Assembly (NCBI RefSeq): GCF_900091605.1
Contig: NZ_FMCQ01000003.1
Location: forward strand, 1 to 64,000
Source: Micromonospora tulbaghiae
Lineage (GTDB): Bacteria; Actinomycetota; Actinomycetes; Mycobacteriales; Micromonosporaceae
Reading direction: 5' to 3'
Length of the DNA stretch: 64,000 nucleotides
Of the stretch, positions 8,803 to 17,066 are shown piece by piece. How positions within the stretch are numbered: position 1 is the stretch's first letter; every line of letters begins with the position of its first letter. The notes under the pieces are model-generated. The model saw nothing but the letters and a program-made list of their open reading frames with translations, did not search any database and had not been told where the DNA came from. Made by a program: the position numbers and the translations under genes.

Positions 8803-8841
8803 CTAGCGGACAGCCACCTCACGAGTCCGATTGCTATACAA
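8803..8841 (-). CDS. Putative 12-residue leader peptide upstream of rnz
   Basis: A TTG-started ORF reading MYSNRTREVAVR and ending TAG. It is preceded by AAAGGAGGT (8851-8859), which matches the 16S anti-Shine-Dalgarno unusually well, with about 10 nt to the TTG. The last codons (GGTGGCTGTC, 8818-8809) are exactly complementary to a segment (8712-8703) abutting the terminator stem. A translated short ORF followed by a terminator suggests ribosome-dependent attenuation of rnz. The main doubts are the TTG start and a second frame from GTG at 8850 that also stays open for 22 codons. Confidence 0.5.
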   Translation of the reverse strand: MYSNRTREVAVR

Positions 8842-8872
8842 GTCTGGACCACCTCCTTTCCCGTGTACCGCC

Positions 8873-8902
8873 ACGCTATCCACTTCCCGGCGGCTGCGGC
8901 AA
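8873..8902 (-). promoter_or_regulatory. Possible promoter of the rnz leader
   Basis: On the minus strand TTGCCG (8902-8897) and TAGCGT (8878-8873) are separated by 18 nt. The -10 fits the actinobacterial TAGNNT pattern. Transcription would begin about 10 nt before the strong Shine-Dalgarno. Confidence 0.4.
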
Positions 8903-8921
8903 CGGATTTCGATCACAGGCG

Positions 8922-10106
8922 TCAGTCCAGGCCGATCGGGCCCTCGCGCGGGCCCTCCTCGTTCGCCGGCTGCACCGCCAGCGACGGGAAGTCGGCCAGG
9001 TCGCCCTCCGGCTCGGCGTCCCACTCGGGGAACACCAGCGGGCTCTGCAGGTAGAGGCAGAGCAGCTGGGTGAGCTGGTGCAGGCCGTCGAGGTGGGTGC
9101 GCTCGTGGCCGTGGGTGGCGTCCACGCCGAAGCCGAGGAGCGCCACCCGGGCGTGCGCCCCGGCCTCGACCGCGGCGGCCACGTCCGAGCGGTAGTAGTC
9201 GAAGACGTCCCGGACCAGGTCGACGCCGTGTTCCTTGGCGATCGAGGCGAGGTTGCGGGTCAGGTGGTAGTCGAACGGCCCGACCCCGTCGCCCATGGCG
9301 AGCGTCGCAGCGGTCTCGCGGGACTGCTGGCCCGGCGCGACCACCGCCGCGTCGACCGAGACGATCTCCGCGACGTCCGGGTCCAGCCCGTGGCTGGCGC
9401 CGTGGCCGATCTCCTCGGTGACGGTGACCAGCAGGTGCGCGGTGACCGCCGGGGTGACACCGGCCTCGACCATCGCCTTGAACGCGGTCAGCACCGCCGC
9501 CACGCCCGCCTTGTCGTCCAGGTGGCGGGACTTGACGTACCCGTTCGGGGTGATGGTCGGGTTGGGCAGGAACGCGACGAAGTCCCCGGCGTCGATGCCG
9601 AGCGCCCGCAGCCCGGCCTCGTCGTGCACCGGCTCGTCCACCCGCACCTCGACCAGCTCCCAGCCGACGCCCTGGAGGTCGACCGCCTCGTTGTAACGGT
9701 GCCCGCTCGCCTTCAGCGGCAGCACCTGGCCGGTGACGACCCGCTCCAGGTCGTCGGTGAAGATCCGCACGTGGGCGCCCTCGGCGAAGCGGGCGCTGTG
9801 CGTACCGATCGGGTTGACCTCCAGCCGGCCGTTCTCCTTCAGCCGCTTCACCATGCCGCCGATGGTGTCGGTGTGCACCACGATCGCCCGGTCGGCGCCG
9901 GTCGACCGGGGGCCGGGCAGACAGGCGCTCAGCGCCCCGCGACGGGTCAGCGTGGAGCTGATCCCGATCGCGGAGAGCCGCTCGCCCACGTACTGCTGGA
10001 TGTGGTCGGTGCGCCCCGACGGGCTGGGGATCTCCAGCAGCTCCACCAGCACCTGGCGGAGATAGTCGAGGTCGAGCTTGAGCGGTTGGGGTTTGCGTGC
10101 GGTCAT
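8922..10106 (-). CDS. M42-family aminopeptidase of the NAGGN osmoprotectant operon
   Basis: A 394-residue metallopeptidase. Metal-binding signatures are visible: HTDTIGG (His78, Asp80), RHLDDKAGVAAV, and TVTEEIGHGAS with the catalytic Glu pair, then SVDAAVV. M42 enzymes are cytoplasmic dinuclear-zinc aminopeptidases. A member of this family regularly accompanies the genes for N-acetylglutaminylglutamine amide (NAGGN) synthesis, possibly for turnover of the solute. The start ATG at 10106 overlaps the stop of the synthetase gene (ATGA), showing translational coupling and ruling out the longer upstream reading. It is the last gene of the three-gene unit. Confidence 0.85.
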   Translation of the reverse strand: MTARKPQPLKLDLDYLRQVLVELLEIPSPSGRTDHIQQYVGERLSAIGISSTLTRRGALSACLPGPRSTGADRAIVVHTDTIGGMVKRLKENGRLEVNPIGTHSARFAEGAHVRIFTDDLERVVTGQVLPLKASGHRYNEAVDLQGVGWELVEVRVDEPVHDEAGLRALGIDAGDFVAFLPNPTITPNGYVKSRHLDDKAGVAAVLTAFKAMVEAGVTPAVTAHLLVTVTEEIGHGASHGLDPDVAEIVSVDAAVVAPGQQSRETAATLAMGDGVGPFDYHLTRNLASIAKEHGVDLVRDVFDYYRSDVAAAVEAGAHARVALLGFGVDATHGHERTHLDGLHQLTQLLCLYLQSPLVFPEWDAEPEGDLADFPSLAVQPANEEGPREGPIGLD

Positions 10107-11941
10107 GCCCCAGAGCCTGCCGCACCGGCAGGCGACCAGAGTCGCTGCGGTGCCCGGGTACCCGGGAAGAGCAGGTCGACGAAGCGCTCGGCGGTCGGCT
10201 GCGGCTCGTGGTTGGCCAGTCCGGGCCGCTCGTTCGCCTCGATGAACACGTGTTCCGGCCGGTCCGGGGCGGGGACCAGCAGGTCCAGCCCGGTGACCGG
10301 GATGTCCAGCGCCCGGCTGGCGGTGACGCACGCCTCGGCGATCGCCGGGTGCAGCTCGGCGGTCACGTCGTGGATAGTGCCGCCGGTGTGCAGGTTGGCC
10401 GTCCGCCGGACCGCCAGCACCTCGCCCTCCGGGAGCACGTCGTGCATCCGGTAGCCGGCCTCGGCCACCACCTCGCGGGTCATGTCGTCGACCGGGATGC
10501 GGGACTCGCCGCCGGTGGCGGCCGCCCGGCGGCGGCTCTGCCGCTCGATCAGCTCGGTGATGTCGTGCACGCCGTCGCCGGTGATCTGCGCCGGGCGGCG
10601 TACCGCGGCGGCGACCACCTCGTGGTCGATCACCACGACCCGCAGGTCCTCGCCCGCGCGCAGCTCCTCGATCAGCACGTCCGGGCAGAACCGGCGGGCC
10701 AGCTCGACGGCCGCGGTCAGCGCCTCCGGCGTACGCACGCCGACGGTGATGCCGTTGCCCTGCTCGCCCCGCGCCGGCTTGACCACCACCGGACCCACGT
10801 CGTCGAGGAACGCCACGTCGTCGGGCTCGCCGGTGGCGGTGCGCCCGCGCGGCACCGACAGCCCCGCCTCGGTGAGGATGCGCCGGGTCACCCGCTTGTC
10901 GTCGCAGCGGCTCATCGCCACCGCCGAGGTCAGCTCCGACAGCGACTCCCGGGTGTGGATGGTCCGGCCGCCGGTGGTCAGCTTCAGCTCACCCCAGTGC
11001 GGGTCGGTCACCTCCACCCGGATGCCGCGGCGCATCGCCTCGTCCGCGACGATCTTCGCGTACGGGTTCAGCTCGTCGTACCCCTGCGGCATGGCGGGCA
11101 GGAACAGGCGCTCGTTGATCGGGTTCTTCCGCTTCACGCAGAGCGTGCCGGTGCGGTGGAAGCCGAGACGCTCGTACAGCCGGATCGCACCCGAGTTCTC
11201 GGCCAGCACGGACAGGTCCACGAACGCCCGGCCGCGCCCGTCGAGCCGGTCGGCGAGCGCGGTGAGCAGCGCCTGCCCGGTGCCGGGCGGGGCGGTGTTG
11301 AAGTCGACTGTCAGGCACCACAGGCTGGCGCCGTTCTCCGGGTCGCCGAAGACCGCGACGTGGTCCACGCCGGTGATGGTGCCGACCACCTCACCGGTGG
11401 TGTCCTCGGCCACCAGGTGCAGGAACCGGTCCGTGCCGGCGTTGTCCACGAGCACCTCGACCGGGGCGGTGACCATGCCGTTGCGGGCGTAGATCCGGTT
11501 GACGGCATCCGCGTCGGCGGCGTCACGCAGCGGCCGGACGGTCAGCCCGGGCACCTCGCCGCCCTCGGTGGCGGCGGGCCGCTTCTCACCCAGCGGCAGC
11601 CGGTACGTCAGCGACGGGTCGATGAACAGCTCGTCCGGCAGCCGGGACACCAGCACGTGCGGGTCGCGCAGGTAGATGCAGATGTCCCGGGCACCGACCG
11701 CCTCGGAGCGCAGCACGTCGGCCACGTGCACCTGGTCGTCGAACGTCTGCCCGAACACCAGCCGGCCCCAGCCGCAGTCCAGCACCACACCCGAGGCGTC
11801 GGTGGACGCGGTCTCCGGCTGTCGCGGCTCCGGCGTACCCGGTGCGACCGGGTCACCGCCGGGGCCGATGCGTTCCCGGCGGCGCCCCAGCACCCGTTCC
11901 CGGTCGGTACGCGCCGCTCCGGTGGCGAGGGTGTCGGTCAC
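10103..11941 (-). CDS. N-acetylglutaminylglutamine synthetase (acetyltransferase/ATP-grasp fusion)
   Basis: A 612-residue two-domain protein. The N-terminal half (about 95-290) is a GNAT acetyltransferase with the features AVNRIYARNGM and SGAIRLYERLGFHRTG. The C-terminal half (about 320-590) is an ATP-grasp ligase with VVVKPARGEQGNGITVG, LIEELRAGEDLRVVVID and the metal-binding EANERPGL. This fusion matches the synthetase that acetylates glutamine and joins a second glutamine in synthesis of the osmoprotectant NAGGN. The GTG at 11941 is chosen because it lies 2 nt after the stop of the amidotransferase; a longer reading would run into that gene. It overlaps the downstream peptidase by 4 nt. 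Confidence 0.87.
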   Translation of the reverse strand: MTDTLATGAARTDRERVLGRRRERIGPGGDPVAPGTPEPRQPETASTDASGVVLDCGWGRLVFGQTFDDQVHVADVLRSEAVGARDICIYLRDPHVLVSRLPDELFIDPSLTYRLPLGEKRPAATEGGEVPGLTVRPLRDAADADAVNRIYARNGMVTAPVEVLVDNAGTDRFLHLVAEDTTGEVVGTITGVDHVAVFGDPENGASLWCLTVDFNTAPPGTGQALLTALADRLDGRGRAFVDLSVLAENSGAIRLYERLGFHRTGTLCVKRKNPINERLFLPAMPQGYDELNPYAKIVADEAMRRGIRVEVTDPHWGELKLTTGGRTIHTRESLSELTSAVAMSRCDDKRVTRRILTEAGLSVPRGRTATGEPDDVAFLDDVGPVVVKPARGEQGNGITVGVRTPEALTAAVELARRFCPDVLIEELRAGEDLRVVVIDHEVVAAAVRRPAQITGDGVHDITELIERQSRRRAAATGGESRIPVDDMTREVVAEAGYRMHDVLPEGEVLAVRRTANLHTGGTIHDVTAELHPAIAEACVTASRALDIPVTGLDLLVPAPDRPEHVFIEANERPGLANHEPQPTAERFVDLLFPGTRAPQRLWSPAGAAGSGA

Positions 11942-11943
11942 GG

Positions 11944-13734
11944 TCAGTCGATTCCGTGGCTCTGGAGCCACATTTCCAGGAGTCCCAGTTGCCACAGCTT
12001 GTTTCCGTTCAACGGGGTCAGTTCGGCATTCGGGTCGGCGAGCAGCGCGTCGACGTAGTCGGCGCGGAACAGGTCACGACGGCGTGCCTCCGGCGAGGTG
12101 AGCGCGTCGCGTACCCGGTCGAGGAGCTTGCCCTCCAGGTGGGTGAGTCCGGGCACCGGGAAGTAGCCCTTGGGCCGGTCGATGACCTCGTGCGGCAGGA
12201 CCCGGCGGCCGATCTCCTTGAGCACGCCCTTGCCGCCCTGGGCCAGCTTCAGCTCCGGCGGGCAGCTCGCGGCCAGCTCGACGAACTCGTGGTCGAGGAA
12301 CGGCACCCGGGCCTCCAGCCCGTGCGCCATGGTCATGTTGTCGACCCGCTTCACCGGGTCGTCGGTGAGCATGACCTGGGTGTCGATCCGCAGGCCCGCG
12401 TCGACGGCGGTCTGCGCCCCCGCGCGGCCCAGGTGCGCGGCGACGAACTCCCGCGCCGGGTCGCCGTCGGCCAGCCACGCCGGGTTGAGCACCCGGGCCA
12501 GTCCGGCCGCGTCCCGGTCGAAGAACGCCTTCGCGTACGTCTCGAGCGCCTGCTCCCGGTCCACCCCGGCCAGCGGCGGGTACCAGTGGTAGCCGCCCAG
12601 GATCTCGTCCGCGCCCTGGCCCGACTGCACCACCTTGACGTGCTTCGCGACCTCCTGGCTGAGCAGCCAGAACGCGACGCAGTCGTGGCTGACCATGGGC
12701 TCGCTCATGGACGCGACGGCGGCCTCCAGCGGCGGCAGCAGGTCGCCGGTGGGCACCCGGATCTGGTGGTGGTCGGTGCCGAACGTCTTCGCCACCAGGT
12801 CGGAGTAGACGAACTCGTCGCCCTCCCGGCCGCCCACCGCGTCGAAGCCGATGGAGAACGTGGCCAGGCCGGACCGCGCCTGCCCCTCGCCGGCGAGCAG
12901 CGCGACCACCAGGCTGGAGTCGAGGCCGCCGGAGAGCAGCACGCCCACCGGCACGTCGGCCACCATGCGGCGGCGTACGGCGGTGGTCAGGGATTCGAGC
13001 AGCGCGTCCTGCCAGTCCCGCTCGGACCAGCCGGCCCGCTCGGCGGCGCGGCTGAACGCCGGATCCCAGTAGACCCGCTCGTTGGTGGAGCCGTCCGCCT
13101 CGTACACCCGGACCGTGGCCGGGGGCAGCTTGGTGACGCCGGCCAGGATGGTGCGCGGGGGCGGCACGATGCTGTGGAAGCTCAGGTAGTGGGCGAGCGC
13201 CACCCGGTCGATGGTGGTGTCGATGCCGCCACCGGCGAGCAGCGCCGGCAGGGTCGAGGCGAACCGCACCACGCCGGGGCTCTCGGCCAGGTAGAGCGGC
13301 TTGATGCCGAGGCGGTCCCGGGCCAGCACCAGGCGGCCGGTGTCGCGCTCGCTGATCGCCACGGCGAACATGCCGATCAGGTGGTCGACGAAGTCGAGCC
13401 CCCACTCGGCGTACGCCTTGACCACGACCTCGCTGTCGCCGGAGGAGAAGAACCGGTGGCCCTTGGCCTGTAGCTCGGCGCGCAGTTCCCGGTAGTTGTA
13501 GATGCAGCCGTTGAAGACACCGGTGAGCCCGGCGGCGGCGTCCACGATGGGTTGGCCGCTCGCCGCGGACAGGTCGATGATCTTCAGGCGCCGGTGTCCC
13601 AGCGCGGTCGGGCCCTGCGACCAGACGCCGCTGTCGTCGGGCCCTCGGTCACTCATCGTGGCCGCCATCCGCTCCACGGCCGAGACGTCGGCGCGTGAAC
13701 CGTCACGGCGGAACTCTCCCGCAAGTCCGCACAT
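11944..13734 (-). CDS. N-acetylglutaminylglutamine amidotransferase (asparagine synthase-like)
   Basis: A 596-residue class II glutamine amidotransferase. The start ATG at 13734 gives MCGLAGEF, placing the Ntn nucleophile at Cys2, so ATGs further upstream are excluded. The glutaminase domain (1-200) has RGPDDSG, HRRLKIIDLS and FNGCIYNYRELR. The synthetase domain has the PP-loop GVLLSGGLDSSLV at about 255. AsnB-like proteins in this operon setting convert N-acetylglutaminylglutamine to its terminal amide, NAGGN, a compatible solute. It is the first gene of the operon, so the promoter should lie in the 205-bp gap to the divergent Phd-like gene. A plain asparagine synthetase is the alternative, but the neighbours argue for NAGGN. 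Confidence 0.88.
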   Translation of the reverse strand: MCGLAGEFRRDGSRADVSAVERMAATMSDRGPDDSGVWSQGPTALGHRRLKIIDLSAASGQPIVDAAAGLTGVFNGCIYNYRELRAELQAKGHRFFSSGDSEVVVKAYAEWGLDFVDHLIGMFAVAISERDTGRLVLARDRLGIKPLYLAESPGVVRFASTLPALLAGGGIDTTIDRVALAHYLSFHSIVPPPRTILAGVTKLPPATVRVYEADGSTNERVYWDPAFSRAAERAGWSERDWQDALLESLTTAVRRRMVADVPVGVLLSGGLDSSLVVALLAGEGQARSGLATFSIGFDAVGGREGDEFVYSDLVAKTFGTDHHQIRVPTGDLLPPLEAAVASMSEPMVSHDCVAFWLLSQEVAKHVKVVQSGQGADEILGGYHWYPPLAGVDREQALETYAKAFFDRDAAGLARVLNPAWLADGDPAREFVAAHLGRAGAQTAVDAGLRIDTQVMLTDDPVKRVDNMTMAHGLEARVPFLDHEFVELAASCPPELKLAQGGKGVLKEIGRRVLPHEVIDRPKGYFPVPGLTHLEGKLLDRVRDALTSPEARRRDLFRADYVDALLADPNAELTPLNGNKLWQLGLLEMWLQSHGID

Positions 13735-13914
13735 ACGAGCCAATGCTGCCAGAGCTTGTTGCAGTTCGCCTGTTGAGACGATGACGAACGTGTGACAGCT
13801 TGCTACGATGCGCCGTCACGCAGGGTGGTCGCCTGTCATGCCTTCGGTTCCTGCCTCACTCCACCCGATGTCGGGATTCGGCTCTCGCGGCAGTGTGAGG
13901 AATGCCGCAGCGTG

Positions 13915-13929
13915 CTACTTCTGAAGTAG
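13915..13929. promoter_or_regulatory. 15-bp palindrome, candidate operator of the Phd-like gene
   Basis: CTACTTCTGAAGTAG is a perfect inverted repeat (7-bp arms, 1-bp centre) ending 10 nt before the GTG start and overlapping the candidate -10. Placement suits autorepression by the antitoxin-like product. Confidence 0.5.
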
Positions 13930-13932
13930 TGT
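13927..13932 (+). promoter_or_regulatory. -10 hexamer TAGTGT of the Phd-like gene
   Basis: TAGTGT lies 7 nt before the GTG at 13940, without a Shine-Dalgarno. It overlaps the right arm of the palindrome at 13915-13929. Confidence 0.4.
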
Positions 13933-13939
13933 TGATGTC

Positions 13940-14407
13940 GTGTCCGTGCCCTTGGAGTCGGTGCCGTTCTCCGAGTTGCTGCGCCGGCCGACGGAAACCG
14001 CGGAACGGCTGGCCCGTACCCGGGCGCTGCGGCTGCGTCGCCGCGACGCCGCCGACCTGGTGCTGATGTCCGCCGAACGGGCTGAGGCCGAGGGGGAGGT
14101 GGTCGATCTGACCGCGCGGCTGCTGGCCGGCCTGGCGCGGCGAGAGCCGGCCCTGGTCCGTGAGACGCTTCCGACCGTGCTGCCCTGGATGCGGTTCCTG
14201 CCGCAGGGGGACGCCGAGCAGATGACCGACGAGTTCATCGCCACGGCCGAGGCCGCAGCGGCCGTCGGCAGCACCGCGGCGGTGTCCCAACTGCTCGCGG
14301 AATGGCGGCGCACCGCCGAGGTGCACGCCGATCCCGACCTGCATCGGATCCTGGCCGCGCCCAGCGCCGACGACTTCGGGCCGGTCACGCGCCCGACCGA
14401 CGAGTGA
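13940..14407 (+). CDS. Phd/YefM (prevent-host-death)-like protein, no toxin partner seen
   Basis: A 155-residue protein from a GTG start. Residues 6-45 ([17 protein letters not shown] and the following [20 protein letters not shown]) resemble the N-terminal DNA-binding part of Phd/YefM antitoxins, with a longer helical C-terminal half. Such proteins bind a palindrome in their own promoter and neutralise a toxin. Here a perfect 15-bp palindrome sits just upstream, but the next gene (msrA) is on the opposite strand and no toxin-sized ORF follows, so this is an orphan antitoxin-like regulator or a relative with another role. It is divergent from the NAGGN operon and could regulate it. Family assignment is by pattern only. 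Confidence 0.6.
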   Translation: MSVPLESVPFSELLRRPTETAERLARTRALRLRRRDAADLVLMSAERAEAEGEVVDLTARLLAGLARREPALVRETLPTVLPWMRFLPQGDAEQMTDEFIATAEAAAAVGSTAAVSQLLAEWRRTAEVHADPDLHRILAAPSADDFGPVTRPTDE

Positions 14408-14478
14408 GTGCGAAGCGCGGCGACCGCGCCGCCCCGCCACCCCGGCCCGGCGGGTACGCCCTGCGGTTCGCCACGCGT

Positions 14479-14511
14479 TCGGGCCCTCGTCCCTGGAGGA
14501 CGAGGGCCCGA
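14479..14511. terminator. Stem-loop between the Phd-like gene and msrA
   Basis: Arms 14479-14492 and 14498-14511 form a perfect 14-bp stem with a 5-nt loop, between convergent stops. There is no U-run on either side. Confidence 0.75.
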
Positions 14512-14533
14512 GTGGGGCAGTGCTCGGGTCTGG

Positions 14534-15193
<660 letters not shown>

Positions 15194-15269
15194 GGTGGGA
15201 CTCCTCTCTTGGCTTTCCCAGCGTGTGCAACAGCGTCGCCCCCCGGTTCCTTACCCGCCCACGCCGGCG

Positions 15270-15683
15270 TCAGGCCAGCGCCGCCGAGATCCGCCCGGCG
15301 AACTCCGTCGCCTCGGCGTCGTCGGCGTACCGGGTGCGCGGCCAGAAGAAGCCGCGCAGCCCGTCGCCCTTGGTCCGGGGCACCACGTGGGTGTGCAGGT
15401 GCGGCACGGACTGGGACACCCGGTTGTTCATCGCCACGAACGTCCCACCGGAGCCCAGACCGGTCTCCACCGCCACGGCGATCCGTTGCACCAGCCGGAA
15501 GTAGCCGGGCAGCGCGTCGGCGGGCAGGTCGGACAGGGTGACCAGGTGGGCGCGGGGCACCACCAGCACGTGGCCCTTGAACACCGGCCGGGTGTCGAGG
15601 AACGCGACCCCGTCCGGCTCGTCGGTCACCCGGAAGGCCGGCACCTCGCCCGCCACGATCCCGCAGAACACGCAGCCGCTCAT
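15270..15683 (-). CDS. HIT family protein (nucleotide hydrolase or transferase)
   Basis: A 137-residue histidine-triad protein. The triad is HLHTHVVP near residue 95 and the N-terminus has the zinc-type cysteine pair SGCVFCGIV. HIT proteins hydrolyse nucleoside phosphoramidates, dinucleotides or adenylylated intermediates; the exact substrate is unknown. The ATG at 15683 is chosen: it is preceded at 6 nt by the hexamer TACCCT with no Shine-Dalgarno, whereas the longer reading from 15734 adds 17 non-conserved arginine-rich residues. Confidence 0.87.
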   Translation of the reverse strand: MSGCVFCGIVAGEVPAFRVTDEPDGVAFLDTRPVFKGHVLVVPRAHLVTLSDLPADALPGYFRLVQRIAVAVETGLGSGGTFVAMNNRVSQSVPHLHTHVVPRTKGDGLRGFFWPRTRYADDAEATEFAGRISAALA

Positions 15684-15689
15684 CCGGGC

Positions 15690-15695
15690 AGGGTA
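15690..15695 (-). promoter_or_regulatory. -10 hexamer TACCCT of the HIT gene
   Basis: TACCCT on the minus strand, 6 nt before the ATG at 15683; consistent with leaderless transcription. Confidence 0.5.
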
Positions 15696-15805
15696 TGCCC
15701 GTCCGGGCCGCCGCGCGCGGCGCACCGCCCCCACGGCGTCCAGCGATTGTGGTAACTATTCACAGGTCTGGATCAGCACGCTCGGGGGCGATGGTGCTGA
15801 CGCGC

Positions 15806-15830
15806 GACGGGGACCGGCCCGGTCCCCGTC
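15806..15830. other. GC-rich hairpin in the leader of the beta-propeller gene
   Basis: Arms 15806-15816 and 15820-15830 are perfectly complementary (11 bp, 3-nt loop). It lies about 90 nt before the TTG start at 15920. It may be a leader structure or an attenuator; there is no U-run. Confidence 0.4.
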
Positions 15831-15919
15831 CGGTGTGCTCGCCGACCCGCCTCCGAGGACGGTCCGGCACCCACCCGGCCGTGGCCACCGCCGTGGCCGA
15901 CCTCGTGAAGGGAACACCC

Positions 15920-16966
15920 TTGCGCCTCGACAGACGCCTCGCGCCGGCCCTGGCCGCGCTCACCGGCATGCTGCTCGCCGCCGTACCCGGCGTGTCCGCC
16001 TCCGCCGCAGCCGCGCCCCGGGCCGTACCCCTGCCGATCGCCGACGCCGCCGACGTGGTCGCGGCCGGCGACCGGATCTTCGTCAGCGGCGGCCGGAACT
16101 CCACCGAGGTGGTGGTGACGGCCGCGAACGGAGACCTGGTCAGCACCCTGTCCGGCCTGCCTGGCCCGACCGACCTCCAGCTCAGCGCGGACCGGCAGAC
16201 GCTCTACGTGGCGTTGCCGTCGGCGAACGCGATCGCGGCGGTGAACACCGGCACTCTCACCGAGTTCGCCCGGTTCGACACCGGCGCGGCCGGCTGTCCC
16301 TCCTCGCTCGCGCTGACCGGCCGCTTTCTGTGGTTCGGCTACGGCTGCGGCGGGTGGGACGGCAACATCGGCCGGCTCGACCTGGGCCGCCAGCCGGCCG
16401 TCCTCACCACCGGCCTGGGCCGGGAGACCTACTACGGCGCGCCGCTGATGACCGCCCCCCAGCAGAACCGCACCGTGCTGCTGGTCGGCCAGCCGGGGGT
16501 GAGCCCGGCGTCGGTCGACGCCTACGCCATCGGCACCGGCGGCGCGCTCAGCTTCCTGCGGACGAACGACTTCATGGCAGTCGGCAGCAACCTGCGGGAC
16601 ATCGCCCTGAACCCGGCCGGCGACACCGTCTACACCGCCTCCGGTGCTCCGTACGAGGTGCAGGCGTTCCCGCTCGCCGCCATCACCGCCCCGACGGCGA
16701 CGTTCCGGACCGGCGCCTACCCCAACGCGGTCGAGCTGACCCGGGACGGCACCCGGGTGGCCGGCGGTGCCGACGCCTCCTACGACCCGGACGTGTTCGT
16801 GTTCGGGCTGGACGGCACCGAGCAGGCCCGGTTCGAGCTGGGCGCGGACCTCGTACCCGGAGGGCTGGCCTGGTCTCCCAACGGCGCCCGGCTCTACGCG
16901 ATCACCTCGGACTGGACCGGCGCCCGCCCGGCCACCCTGCACGTGCTGCCGGTACCGGCGGTCTGA
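15920..16966 (+). CDS. Secreted beta-propeller (YVTN/lactonase-like) protein
   Basis: A 348-residue protein from TTG at 15920. The N-terminus MRLDRRLAPALAALTGMLLA leads into an AxA-type cleavage region, a clear Sec signal peptide. The mature part has repeated blade-like segments (DGDRIFVSGG-type strands, LQLSADRQTLYVAL, DIALNPAGDTVYTA, GLAWSPNGARLYAIT), typical of YncE/YVTN or lactonase-type propellers. No enzymatic motif was recognised; extracellular binding is the cautious inference. AAGGGA lies 7 nt before the TTG; a GTG at 15905 in the same frame is the alternative start. Confidence 0.7.
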   Translation: MRLDRRLAPALAALTGMLLAAVPGVSASAAAAPRAVPLPIADAADVVAAGDRIFVSGGRNSTEVVVTAANGDLVSTLSGLPGPTDLQLSADRQTLYVALPSANAIAAVNTGTLTEFARFDTGAAGCPSSLALTGRFLWFGYGCGGWDGNIGRLDLGRQPAVLTTGLGRETYYGAPLMTAPQQNRTVLLVGQPGVSPASVDAYAIGTGGALSFLRTNDFMAVGSNLRDIALNPAGDTVYTASGAPYEVQAFPLAAITAPTATFRTGAYPNAVELTRDGTRVAGGADASYDPDVFVFGLDGTEQARFELGADLVPGGLAWSPNGARLYAITSDWTGARPATLHVLPVPAV

Positions 16967-17052
16967 CCGTCCCGCGCCGCTCCCGCCGACGGGTGGGAGC
17001 GGCGCGGCACCCCGCGACGGGGACATCGCGTACCGAGGGCGGACGCAGGGAC

Positions 17053-17058
17053 TAGCCT
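17053..17058 (+). promoter_or_regulatory. -10 hexamer TAGCCT of cystathionine gamma-synthase
   Basis: TAGCCT ends 8 nt before the ATG at 17067. GAGGG also lies in the short leader, so leaderless and leadered readings are both possible. Confidence 0.45.
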
Positions 17059-17066
17059 TCGAGGGC

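Larger units (their letters stand above)
8610..8921 (-). other. Leader region of the rnz operon (312 bp, noncoding except a micro-ORF)
   Basis: Reading the minus strand from 8921 to 8610, this gap holds a possible promoter (8873-8902), a near-perfect Shine-Dalgarno (8851-8859), a 12-codon ORF (8803-8841), a small hairpin from CTGTC and GACAG just after it, a segment at 8703-8712 complementary to the end of the ORF (8809-8818), and an intrinsic terminator (8633-8702). Nothing else was recognised. Confidence 0.6.

Noticed and set aside
11944..13734. Plain asparagine synthetase
   Set aside because: The tight operon with the acetyltransferase/ATP-grasp fusion and the M42 peptidase fits NAGGN synthesis better, although sequence alone cannot exclude it.
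14408..14533. Search for a toxin gene after the Phd-like gene
   Set aside because: Only a stem-loop and no start codon with a toxin-sized frame; msrA begins on the other strand.
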